NCBI GenBank assembly: GCA_020055645.1
Contig: CM034546.1
Span: 93,124,001-93,188,000, forward strand
Direction: 5' to 3'
Origin: Tomocerus qinae
Taxonomy: Eukaryota > Arthropoda > Collembola > Entomobryomorpha > Tomoceridae
DNA: 64,000 nucleotides
Part shown: one piece after another, positions 52,401-64,000 of the stretch
Numbering within the stretch: the first letter of the stretch is position 1
How the letters are laid out: every line of letters begins with the position of its first letter
Translations under genes and position numbers: made by a program
The notes under the pieces: model-generated
The model's database searches: none
The model's input: the letters and a program-made list of their open reading frames with translations, nothing else
Told to the model about the DNA's origin: nothing

Positions 52401-55400
52401 GAAAAATCTTCCTTTTCACGTGCTAATACCATGTGACCACTTTTCAGAGACTTTCACCACTTTCACCAACGACTTTGTTATTATTTCCGACAAAGTTTTT
52501 GATGTCTCTAGTGCTAGGGAACATAGGGAAGATGTGGGTGGTATCAATCCTTACTAAAATCACCCTGTATATGAGAAGGTGGCCAAAGTTAAGATAACTA
52601 TCATACAACAGAGCAGAGTAAAAGAAAACCACATCCTGTGGATTAACAAAAAGACCTGAAAAGAGAGATTTAGACGCAGCTGTCTCTTTCTTTACTTTCA
52701 TTACAGAGTTCAACGAACCAGAACCAGTTCGACATGAGATTGAGACGGAATTAAAACTGTTATTATCTGGTGCTAAGTACCAACTACAAAAGAAAAAAAA
52801 TAGAAATAATGGGTTAGGGTATTAGACTTTCAGTAGATCTCTGGCCACGTTCACTTGTTATGATAATAATTCACCCATGCCCATCTTTTATACTATTTAT
52901 CACGACACAAAACACAATTTGAGACAACATATATAAATTACGGCATTATTATGAAACTCACTTTCTCAAGTCTATTCATTAAAAAAACCTTGACGCTTTT
53001 CTGTACTAATTTCTCTCTAACTTTTATAGCCATATCTAAATATAATAGGTAAGTTTAAAGAAAAGTATGATGTAATTCTGTGTTTGGTTATTTTGTTTTA
53101 TTTTCGCTTTAGAAACTTGGAACTATTGCGATTTGCGTATTATATACTACATTATGCATTTACTCTGCACACTTATCATCAATTATGCATGTGTTCGGGT
53201 GTCAAACTCGTTTTGAAAAAAGCTTTTCATCGTGAACAAACAAGTATATTTATGGTGCCAGAACTTCTGCATTTCAAAAATGGTCCCTGAAATAGTTTTT
53301 CTTTTTGTGTTTCGAAAGATAGGAGCAGAGGAGTGTATTTTGGGTAAAATAGGTTCATTTACAATGTCAAATGAACTCCATAGAAAACAAATGCTATATA
53401 TAAGATTGCAGAAGATGGGAGGAACAGGGAGTCAATGAAATGGTGTGTAATAAAAGGAAAGAGAAAGTTTCTCTTGGGGGAGTAAAAGGTCAAGTGAAAG
53501 TCTGCTGAACGAAGAAATCGAAGGTATGTTAGTCGGGAGTTGTATGTAGTAGTAGTGTTGTGATTTAAGGTACTACTTTAGATACTTTAAGGAGAAAAAT
53601 ATTTTAGTGAGTTGATTGTAGTGCTAAGAACAGAAATACTGCGGAGAATGAGACTTAAGTTTTTGGAATGTCTTTTAATATACTTACTGTGTATTATGAC
53701 TAGCCTTCTTTAATGTGGAAAGGGAGTTTGTTGTTCAGAGTTTTTATTACTTGACGCCTGTTCTTAAGTGCTCTCGTGTCTTTCTTGAAAGTCATAATTC
53801 GAGGAGCTACTCTCTGAGTGAGCCAAAGCAGGCGAAACAGGTTACGACATTTTATTTATATCCTACGTCCGCCAGAAGGAAAATACATTGGAGACACCAG
53901 TAGAGAAACTAACTAAAGACATTCTTGACTGGAGTCTTGAATTAGATTGAGTTGTTTTGCTTTGCTTTTCTTTACGTTGCTTTGGTTTAACTCCCCATCG
54001 TCCTGACGTGCTCTAAGCAAGGATCAGCTTTTATAGAATGATGAGAAAAGGAAATAAGTTTCTACTCGAGTAGACAAACACACCACTAAGATTACGCCAA
54101 ATCTTTACAGCATTCCACTCTCTGTGCCAATAATGCCAAATCCAGGAGCAAAATCGTATCCTTCGTACCCTCTCCTGTCCTTCTTGTCGTTTCCTATATA
54201 ATTGCATGGCAGTGTACAAGATAATATATAAATCTGTATCCCGGTATAAAATACTACATTAAATATATCCAAGGTAGACATTTTTCATGTCACACTTTGA
54301 CTCATTTCGGAAAGTAGAGTAGAGTTAGTGTACAGGGACGAATAAAAGAGAAGAATGGTGAAGGGAATGAAAAGATCAATCTCATCCCCGTAGTAAGACC
54401 GATACGAAGAGATACCCACACCGGATACAATGCAATCTACTCCTTAGAGACTGGGAGTATCTAATCAAAGGAAAAAATCTCTGCGAAATATTTCCTTATT
54501 TCTTTTTGCTCGTACATCATTGGTTTGCTCGGGTGGATGTTCAAGATCCTACTGTACACTACATTACATCACCTTAGATTTACTTTGTGTCATCCATCAT
54601 GCTTGAGTAGATTAGCATCAGACAACTAACGTGGCGCACTCGATTCGACTTTAGTTTTAGCTTTCAGTCCTGGTTATCAATACCCAACTCTTTTCACCCA
54701 AATATTTCATACACATCTAAAAATATAGTCTTCGATAGATATTGATATGCCTATTAGACTCAAGTATAAGTCGCGCAGTGTAATTCGAAAATAATGCACG
54801 ATGACATGACAGACTGGTTTCCACAACGGTATACCGGATGAAAGCACCACAAAAAACACCCAATCACCAGCTCCATTCGACCTCTCCCTCTGACCTGTCT
54901 CTAGCTCCATGTAGCTGCTGGAGTAGTAATAGTAAAAGTCAACCAGGACAAAGGAAAACAAAACAAAGCTTTGGTTATCAGTTATGTTTCCTCTCTCCAG
55001 CCCTCCTTCACTCTACTTACGACTACCACTCCACTTCAATATATGGAAAACAGAGCCGAGAACAAAGAGAATGCTTTTCACTGCGTCTTCATTTTCCCAC
55101 TTTTCAATTTCAACTTGAAAGATCCTCTTGTATATCTTTGTCGTTTTCTTTATCCCGTATGAATGACAGCCAACATTCCATGTGGCTCGACTTGATTTAC
55201 TTATACTTTTTGCATGGCTTTCCCTTCCTGTTTCTAAAAAGAGACCCTCGATCCTCCTGCCTAACAAACTGTCTTCTGTATTTTTCTTTCCCTGCAATTT
55301 TCCTATTTAGTATCGTTAAGACGCTAAGCACGTAGTATTTCCTCTAGCCGTGAGAGAATTATGTCGTGATGTGGTTGAACTCTGTTCCTATACGCTGTAA

Positions 55401-58172
55401 ATACAATTCGCGAATCCTCCTAACTAACTTCTGGGTGACTCTACAAGGGATGTCTCACTATCGTAGAATAACTCTCTTTGTATGTATTGTCTGTACAACT
55501 CAAATGGACGGTGCGGGAACCCAGATGTAGGTATTGGGTATTTTATATCTTCCTTTCGTGTACACAACAAGATACTGAATTGTTAACATACAATAATACA
55601 AGCAGATGGTCATATTTTTCCTTTTTCGAGGACGTGGCTCTTCTGTTTTGGAATGGTATGGGATGGGAAGCATTGTTGGTCTATTCCTTTGATCCCGAAG
55701 AGGAAAGGTGAAAGCCAAGCATTTCTATATTATTCCAAGGAGTCCGTGCTCCAGAATTTCTCAAGAGAAAAAGCATGGAGGCAGAACAACTTATATGAAT
55801 GCATGATGTTTGCACTTATCAGATCACATAACGTTCTAGGGTACCTTGGCCTGAAATCTAAACGTAGTTGAAGAAGTAAAAGGCTCTAGGCTTAAAGTTC
55901 TACTCTCATCCTGAAGGATATTTTCAGTCTTCGACCGTAGAGAGAAGTGTAAAGTGGGTTCTTTAATGCGTCCAAATTCCTAGCTTAAAAGTCAACGCTG
56001 CCTACAGATAAGATAAACCCAATTCAAGCTTGCTAGATTCCCAGCCAGCAGCAGAATCCGCTATAGATGATGACTAAATCAACGGCATATTGAGCATAGG
56101 CGAAATAGTTTAGACATCTAGGCAATGTACTCAAATAGATATACATTCTTTTCTAACTGGGAAATTCTCCTCAAAATTCAGGGTGTCGGGTGGCTATACT
56201 TATCGGGTATGCCACTTTATTATTATAATGTACTACAGCTTATAGAAATCCTTAGGATTGGAAACTCCTTCAGGATTGGAAACTGGCTGGATTCATAGAT
56301 ATGGTTTGTTTGTCTTCCTCCACTTCTTGTCTGTTGACCCAAAGTTCTACTTTCGTGCATTTTAAATTTCCTTCTGTCTACAATATAAGTTTCCTTCCTC
56401 CCACTAATGCCTATAGACTGCAATGAACTTAAGGAAAATGTGCGAAGAGTGATAAAGTTATCATATTAAGTATTAGTACTTAACTTAGATAGAAGTCCAA
56501 CCATACTCCATTAGCTTAAAGAGAAGTTTCTATTTGTAGCTAATGCGAGACTGGTTAAATGTCAAATGGGAATTTACACGTATAAACACCATCATACAAA
56601 TTCGTAATGAGCGTTTATACAGCGACAGCTCTGCGGTTTCCTACTAATGACCCATTAAGAGTTATATTAGAGGACTTTTATTACTGCAATAACATCCCAT
56701 GGAGTTTCATGAGCTACACACTATCCCAAACTGTTTTCTTTCTTGTCCACAAAGTTAGCCCAATTTTCAAAAACTTTGACAATTTACTAAAGTAGCCCCA
56801 TAAACCAAAATGTGTACGGATAGCACTATCACTTCATTCTCTCCTACCTAAAAGTTAGTAGACATCGTTATTACTGCCTGAACCTAATGTACAATTATAA
56901 AAACCATTTTTATACAACCCAAATTGTAGTATGCAGTTCAGCGAGTTCCAAATTCCCAATTTTCGCGAAAATGAGTGGCGATATTTCTGGGTTTTATAAC
57001 TCATCAACTTGTATATGCCAATTCACACAAATATCCCAAAAATTGCAATGCGATTTAAAATTAAGATGGTCTTCAATGATATTGGGTCTACTCAGTGCTT
57101 AATATGAATCCCCCACCAGGAAACACATTCACATACAAATAAAACCAATGTCAAATTTTCTAAATTTATACTAACGATAGAAGAGATATCAATCCTCTGA
57201 GTTTGAACCGTAAATTGGTGTTAGTTGTATATACGTTAGTATTATAATGCAACATTACTTAGAAAATCCATAACATCTTAAATCGCTACCCGACATATAC
57301 AATTCTGCATCTGAAAATCAACATAGTGAACCGAAGCCTTCGTGAAATATTCCATTCTATGCAGGTATTCACTATTCACAATGCAACTGCTCTATACAAT
57401 CATGGGCAATTTCACATCCACAAGACAATTTCCATAAATCATATTCAATAATCAGTAATCCTAAGGAAAATTAGTGGCTGGATGATTCACCAAGTTTTAA
57501 GATTGTATTATGCACCATTTTGTGTTCTGCAAACCGTTTGTTAAAGTCATGCACATAGTAAAGTTCAAATTACATAAATTGTCACTGCAGCATTCTGCAT
57601 TTGCATTTATGTTGTGGAACCGCCAACAAAACCATGAACTTTGTGCATAACAGTACATCATATTAGTCGTGTAAGGTGTGCTGTTGTAAATTTGTAATTG
57701 TCGCGTCGCGCATCGCTGTCTCATGTAACTTTTCCACGAAATTAATGGAGCAATAATCTTATCTTTAACTAATAATAATAACGCAGTTTTCCTACAATTT
57801 TCCTAATGCTACCATATTGTATACAACGAAAGAATTTTATTCGTCACATAACTATTGGTCGTATTTATAAAGTATTTAGCCTTGCAAACTTAGGTATTTC
57901 AACATTTTATGACTGCCATTTCGTCTACACCTTTCCCTGCTATTACAAAATAATTTGGTTTCTTGTTCTTGTGGTCTTGCCAAAAGCATAACAATGTCAA
58001 ACCACTTCCTCAGTTAATTTCCCAAAATGCTTTTAGATATCACAAGTTTGAGTAAATACTTATTATCAACTTAGTAATTCAATTTCTTTGCTAACACCAC
58101 AAAGTTTAGTTTGTAGTTCGATTTGCAAGCAAAAACTATATTTCAAAAGCAGTGAATTATACATCAAGAATA
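49459..58172. other. spacer, no gene recognised
   Basis: About 8.7 kb of AT-rich DNA. A 165-codon frame at 54838-55335 is the longest uninterrupted frame in the window but is Ser/Phe/Leu-rich, lacks any domain pattern, and overlaps another open frame on the opposite strand, so I treat it as chance. Two copies of AGGATTGGAAACT 18 bp apart occur at 56254-56284. Nothing else is supported. Confidence 0.45.
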
Positions 58173-58911
58173 ATGGCCAAGACACTAATTTTGTTTTTAA
58201 TGATTACTTTAGCAGTTATCTTAGCAGCAAACGCCCAAGAGTACTATGATGATGCTGGTGTAGAAGATTCAGAAACCTCAGATGACTATAAGCTGGGTAA
58301 GAAAACTTTTCTTCTCGGTTGTATGAACATTCTAATTAATAAACTATTTTCACAGGAGATTTCAATGATTACATCTCCGGGAGAAATATCCGGCTGGTAG
58401 GAGACTTTGTGAAACGTGAAGTAAGTTGCAAAAGATTGAGTAACGGTGGGAGTAGATGCGTCAAATCCAACGGATCTGTGTATTACCTTGCAGCAGGCTC
58501 TCCATGAACATGTTGTTGATGTCGTCGTTGAAAACTTAAAAAAGTAATTTTCGTCTTGACATTTGTCCTCCACTCTAAATCTCAATTTCCCAATTTTGTC
58601 CGCGTTTTAATGTTTCTAACTATATTCTACTTGTTTTGCTATGCTTGAATTTTGAAAGAAAATAAATCTTGTCTTGGGAAAAAGGGAAACAAATCTTACT
58701 TTAAAATTGCTTCACCTAATCTAACTATTGCATACAGGAAAAGAAATCTAGTTTTTCTTTATTAGCATTATTACTTTTGAAATAAAGTTTATGTTATCTG
58801 CAGTTACAAAGTAAAGTGCGAAGAGATGTTGTAATTTTCGTAGCTCTCGGGATTTCTACAGCTATAAAAGGTACAAAGCCAGAAGGTGAGCACATCTGCA
58901 GTATAATATAA
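58173..58911 (+). CDS. locus E: small secreted peptide precursor with two alternative 3' ends
   Basis: Exon 1 is 58173-58296 (phase-1 donor G|GTAAGA) and exon 2 starts at 58356. Residues 1-21 are a classic signal peptide ending AANA, with likely cleavage before Gln22. Residues 23-38 are strongly acidic. A Lys-Arg site at 61-62 precedes the C-terminal part. Form 1 reads through to TGA at 58507 (91 aa); its tail has two Cys (66 and 76) enclosing a 9-residue loop. Form 2 uses the strong donor GAA|GTAAGT at 58420 and joins exon 3 from 58804 to TAA 58911 (98 aa); its tail holds an amphipathic/hydrophobic stretch DVVIFVALGISTAIKG after KVRR. A further donor at 58885 could extend it. The signal, acidic spacer and dibasic site suggest a processed secreted peptide. 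I do not recognise the family, so no activity is claimed. Confidence 0.6.
58661..58666 (+). terminator. candidate polyadenylation signal for the short form of locus E
   Basis: AATAAA about 150 nt after the read-through stop at 58507 and upstream of exon 3, consistent with a composite terminal exon ending inside the intron. Another AATAAA occurs near 58780. Confidence 0.45.
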
Positions 58912-61712
58912 TTTTACAAGCTCTCGCTTCTGTTTCCTGTTTACTTAAGGGATTATTTATCTTTCGAAGAAAAGGAAACTTGACTATTTACATGGCCAAC
59001 CATCCTTTAGAAGCTTTTGCCATTTGTCTTTAGCATCCCAATAGGGAAGATTAGCAATACGCTAGTCTTCGTTCAATTACATTTCCTATCTATTTTGCTA
59101 GCATTAAATCATAAATGAATTTCGAGAGCGAAAAGCAATCAACTGATTAGAAAACTTCCGGTACAATATTATATGATGGAAAATTGCAATTCCCAAAGAC
59201 ACAACTAAAATAAGAGAAAATGATTATTTCCCAGAAGCCTAGTTAAGCTTCAAGATCCGGTCGGAGTAGGAACTCGTTGTAATTAAACTCGCAATTGATT
59301 TTTCAAGAAGGATTCTGGGGTTACGACGACTAAGCTCCTTCTGTAGTTTAGTTTATCAGTTAGGACAAGGCTATGAAGAAGAAAACCGCTCTAAGGATTA
59401 AATTACGACAAGCTAAACTGCCTACGAAGTAAAACTGCTCACATCATACCATGTCTTACCACCCATCAACTATTTAACTACCTCGTTTTCAACATTTATT
59501 TACTTTAGAAACTTGTCTTTCATTTGAGGATGAATTCACCAGTACAAGTACAAACGGAAACACACTCCTACCTTCCACACACGTTTTCATTACTCTGCTT
59601 CCACTAACCACTGTCGGAACCGCACACTGTAATTACATTTCTCTCACAGGAACTGCGTCTTACAAAGTTTCATCTCACAAAAGTTAATCCACGTCCCTTT
59701 TATTTCCATAATTAGCACATTCAGCCATAAACACTCTATCTATAGAAAAATAGATACAGGCTCCTCGATACACTTCCAAAACGGTTCATAAACATCACTA
59801 TGGTCTACTGCTCTGGTCTGCTAATGCTAAGATAACTACGATTATATAGAACAAGTTTATTTTAATAACCAAAACCCAAAAACTGCCAAATCCCATCTTA
59901 ATTTTAGTACTCAAAAGTATTTATTTGTGTAATATTATCAAACACAACCCAAACATCTGCACTCTCTTTTAGAATTAAAAAAACAAAACTATTTCGCGTG
60001 TTAATCGGAATTAAATCGTTGAACGCAATTTCTCTGAGTTGCAAACTGCAAAGGGAATATTTATTTACTGAATATTCATATATATAGCAGTGAATATTGA
60101 ATACATAAAGTTGTGTGTATATAAGCAGGGCTAGGAATAAGAGGCTGAAAAAGTGATTTGGCCAAAGAAACAAATAACCCGAAACTTTTTTTAATCTTCC
60201 CAGTCAACGCTGCAAGGGAATACTTTTCATGCATAAATGATGAGAATAGCAATATGAGATGATTATGAGCGATGATCCCTTGATCTCTCAGCTATTTATT
60301 GCATATTGGTTGAGTTGACAAAACTGAAGTATTTAGGTGAAAACCGAACGGAAGGTCTAAGGCAAACTATCTGGGGCGAGTTAGAGTTGACTGACAAATG
60401 AGACTTGTAATCTACACAAAAAATCGCATTTGATCTTCTCATCATCGATAAATTACATAGTAATTTTCGAAGATAGCTGAGGGAGAGTAGCTACTAGACA
60501 TTTTGAAAAATAGGTTTATTACAATAGAAAGCGACTTGACTGACACAGTCATATATTATGAATGAAAAAGGAGTACATGGTTTATTTGGTAAAAGAAGCT
60601 GAGATTTGAGATAGGGATATAAGGATAGGAGAAGTCAGAGGGTAATAGCGATACGAGGCGGGGAACCAGACAGGACTCTTGGGATGTGATCTGGATACAT
60701 GTACTCACATTTTCTGTCTGCTTCATGTACATACTGATACATAATATTTGTACGAACATTACAATCTATACCTGCATAAAAATCTCTGCTCCTAAAAGTT
60801 TCCAAGAAAAGTTTTCGTTATATTTTCGAGAATTGATAAACTTTATAGAATGGTATTGATTCTTAGTAACATACTTTGTGCCTACTTCTACTGGATGCCT
60901 ATTTGAGGATAAAGACTCTGAAGAAACACCATAGGGCTAATAGCAACATTCCGAAGTAACAAGGATCATAAATCTTATTGGTGTGGATGTTATGTAAGAG
61001 TGATCACGGTGATCGGGGCTTTGCTCTTTCCTGTAATGTATTTCTTTCTAAATCCGATGAATTTCTGGATAAAAACTGAAGTAAATGGGTGTAACGAGGA
61101 ATTGGGCAGAGGAGAGAGGAGCGAAACAAAACAAGTCGAAGGACTGCTATATTGCCACTACTTACTTCTAACAAACAATATATGTAAGTTTGTATTGATC
61201 GGTGAAACTTTTAGAATGTAGAAATGACTCGGATGCCTTCCTTTCAAATACACTATTTTACTATTCTGCTTTCTTTGTCCGTATCTGAAGTTAGGTAGGT
61301 ACTTATACTTTATACGGAGTCTATCGAGTGAGTTAGTGAGTATTCTGTATAATATTGTGCATAGGCTCAATTCAGCTTTTGCTGGAACTCGAGTTCGTCT
61401 GACAAAATCAGCAGGAGCCAAAGTAGAGTAGTAAAGGAAAGCACGGGGAAAGTTCCTGCGCATCAGTTCCGTGCTGGCTGCCTTTCTCCAACTTTCTCAC
61501 ACTCATTTATCCTTACTAGTAGATAGGTACGTAATGTAACGTAACGAAATGAAACGCCAGACGATATTACTACCTACTCTAGTACTTTATACTATTCCGC
61601 TGCCAAGGGATTCATTTGAAAGGCTACCTCAGCCGAATTTTTTTGATTTCTTTCTTTTCCTTTGATTCGAGAGATAACTGGAGGCTGGAGCTGCAGCTGG
61701 AAGAGACATACA
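58912..61712. other. spacer upstream of gene D, no gene recognised
   Basis: No supported gene. Open frames are short on both strands and lack paired splice sites or domain-like patterns. The promoter of gene D should lie at the right end; no core element is convincing. Confidence 0.4.
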
Positions 61713-64000
61713 ATGGATACGAAAACTTGTCGTCGTGGTAAGTTGACTTAAGTCAAGTCTCGTCCTTGTCAAGTGACATGGATTTTTCATTTAAACTGTC
61801 CCCACATACCTTTTGTGTCTTTCTTTCAACTTTCCTGCATGCATTAATTTTCAAGTAGACTTAAGTTTACTTTCACGTTACGGAGGCCTATCCTCCGAAC
61901 CTTTTCCATTTGCTTGACTATCTTTCGCATTTTAGCAGAAATCAATACTTTTGCTCACATTCACATAGTTATTATATCGACTTTTCCATCGACTACCTAC
62001 CTATAAAAACTATATAGGACATACTTACATTTCCCATCGACAAGTCCAAAAGACATTAATAGATACCTGCGTTCTTGAGTTCGTTTAAAGGCAGGCAACG
62101 ACATGTTCGCCCGTTTTCCTTATCGTTAGTTCCTCGCAACTTGTTGGTGAGTGTAATACATTGAAAATTGAAGGTAAATATGTAGTTAGATAACCAGGCA
62201 GGACCCAACTCAAGACCTTTTGGTGCCCCTTATTCCACTCAAGTAGAGCTTGCCAAGGTTCCAGTCATTTGTAACTTGTAGATCTAGAAACAATTGAAAC
62301 TTACATTTGCACATCCTCTCCTCTAGATAGATAGTAGAACAAATTGACTTTTGCCAAGATTTTGGTTGATAAATGAGAAAATCAACTTCTGTTTCTTCTA
62401 TAGACGAAAACTGTTCACCTGTTGGAGTCTTAATGGAATTGGAAATGGAAACGACATCAATGGTTCGAGGTGACGAGGGGGATGCTGTACCTGAAATATT
62501 CGAAGATCAAAATCAAAACAGAATCAAAACTCAAGTCCAAACGGAGATAGACATGGAAACTATCAAGCTGAGGGTAAAAGGTGCGGAAGCTGACGAGTCA
62601 GAAGAGGAAATCATCTATGAAAATTCCATGCACTTCTTTCCATCTACTCCTGCTGACCTGGAAATTCTACGAACTATTCGAAAAGTCAACCTCAAGCTTT
62701 CTGAAAGTGGTACTAACTATAAATATTTATTCTTTATGTGCTAGTAAAATAGCCCAGTATATCGCCGATTACTCTGATTACCATCTGAACGTTTTTTCTT
62801 CACAGGTTTACCATGTAGTTATAAAATCACCGACGAAAGCCACGAATGTGTCTTTGAATCTTTACAAGGAGAAACGAACGGAGGAATTTGGTCTAAATAT
62901 TTCAGACAGCAACAAAAAATTATTCTGATGCAAGATAAAAATCAACATGCTATACTCAAACTGGAATTTGGTAGAAGCAGAACAATTTCGTGTTTTCAAG
63001 TAAGTCCAAAATCTTCTATAACATATAAAAAAATTACTATTTACTTAAGCCTTGGTGGAGGCAAATTAAGCGGATGATACTGGATATAAAATCATTAATT
63101 CAACCCATTCTCTGTCTATCTTCACAGACATTACGATTTGTGGCAATGACACTACATTTTAAATCGAAATCTGAAGATCCTCTGTGCATAGTATTTAAAG
63201 ATCGAGGGTGTTTCATTTGGTCTTGTTGCTGGTCAACAGTGAGATAATTACCATATTTTATATTAACTATAATGAGCTATTACACTGCGTGTACCTATAT
63301 TAATTACTAAACGGTGATTTTTCTAAAGGTCACTTATGAGACGGTTCCCCAATCGGATAACGTGAGTTCTTTCACGGTGTCAAGCAAAAGACAATGGAGG
63401 AACAAAGCTGAATTTATGGTAAAATCCTTTTACATTCATTCATGGATAACTACGCACGCAATTTTCACATATATTACAAGAGCAATAAAACAGAAAGTCA
63501 TTCGAATCTTTCACCTTCTCTTTTGTCTTTGTATTTGCTTTAGGTAAAGCATAGTGATGGGTCGATTTTAGCGTTTATCGACCGAGAAAAGAAATCCTAC
63601 ACTTTAACTATGGGAGAAAACTTAGGGCCTAGTATGAAGGTTTGCTTAATTGGATTCGTTATCGCAATGGTAAGTCGTAGGTTCAATTCTATTGAAGCTA
63701 ACCATTTATAAATAGCGTTTAGCAATAAAATTGAATCAATATTTCAGTCAATTTTGTAAATTCGTCCTAATGGATTGCTTTATAAAGACAACGAAGATAG
63801 TAGTAGCCTCTGCATGCATTTGTCGTGCATAATTAATAACTTTGCTTTTCTTCGCTTACTCAGGACATAATGGACAGGGAAGATACGGGGAAGTTGTCGT
63901 GCAGGTTGCGCCCAAGTACTTATGTAACCATTCTCTTTCTACTCATCCTCTTTTTGATGATTGGAGCATTTCTGCTGCATTTTATCATGGCGATGATCTT
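61713..64000 (+). CDS. gene D: divergent phospholipid-scramblase-like protein, 3' end outside window
   Basis: Seven exons: 61713-61737, 62404-62706, 62806-62999, 63128-63238, 63329-63418, 63544-63669, 63864 to beyond 64000, giving at least 328 aa. Intron phases are 1,1,0,0,0,0. A tiny first exon (8 codons + 1 base), as in gene C, joins the phase-compatible acceptor TTTCTTCTATAG. The N-terminal about 100 residues are acidic and Glu-rich. At the PGLExL position it has PADLEIL, so Gly is replaced. The body keeps the strand pattern (SYKITDE, KIILMQDKNQHAILKL), and an extra phase-0 intron splits what is one exon in A-C. The helix MKVCLIGFVIAM (272-283) is followed, across an intron, by Asp284, a Cys at 295 and a long hydrophobic helix (about 303-325). 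An alternative start at 62373 is in frame but less likely, because a strong acceptor lies inside it. Confidence 0.8.

Noticed and set aside
54838-55335. 165-codon plus-strand frame, longest in the window
   Set aside because: Composition is skewed (Ser, Phe, Leu) with no domain pattern, and another frame is open on the opposite strand, as expected in a CT-rich stretch.
1-64000. tRNA, rRNA, CRISPR arrays or prokaryotic operons
   Set aside because: Looked for by eye and none found; the splicing, composition and gene density indicate animal nuclear DNA. A tRNA scan could still reveal one that I missed.

Overview
The window looks like AT-rich nuclear DNA from an invertebrate, most likely an arthropod. 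Genes are sparse and split by short GT-AG introns, there are no prokaryotic-style gene arrays, and the long spacers carry transposon remains. I cannot name the species.

The main content is a dispersed, same-strand cluster of four divergent phospholipid-scramblase-like genes, here called A (2433-4441), B (19073-21329), C (45663-49442) and D (61713 to beyond 64000). I assembled each from exons whose splice sites and reading frames agree. The four proteins differ a lot in sequence but share one gene plan: an N-terminal exon or exons ending in a phase-1 intron, then phase-0 introns through the scramblase-like body, a hydrophobic helix, and a separate last exon encoding a Cys-containing linker plus a second hydrophobic helix. 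A and C keep the 'PGLExL' motif found just before the scramblase domain, and C also keeps a Pro/Tyr-rich N-terminus. The extra last exon is not part of textbook scramblases and is the most distinctive feature here.

Two further gene-like loci lie between them. Locus F (27192-28101) is a protein-like two-exon reading frame with two stop codons inside a 21-nt segment that begins GT and ends AG. It is either a pseudogene or carries an extremely short intron. Locus E (58173-58911) encodes a small secreted precursor with a signal peptide, an acidic stretch and a Lys-Arg site, and has two alternative 3' ends.

Mobile DNA includes a complete 3.9-kb LTR element (8784-12710). Its 488-bp LTRs appear identical, it has a 4-bp target duplication, a primer binding site and a polypurine tract, but only a broken gag remnant and no recognisable pol, so it is a recent, non-autonomous insertion. 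There are two inverted-repeat elements: 28330-28812, with 76-bp TIRs and an almost loop-free palindrome, and 37441-38461, whose two arms carry inverted 42-bp tandem repeats. A decayed coding repeat of exact 63-bp period lies on the minus strand at 15627-15815, and a hAT-like end lies near 14864.

The remaining spacers (about 4.4-8.8, 12.7-14.8, 16.7-19.1, 21.3-27.2, 28.8-37.4, 38.5-45.6, 49.5-58.2 and 59-61.7 kb) show no gene I can support. They could be intergenic or contain introns of genes I failed to recognise.
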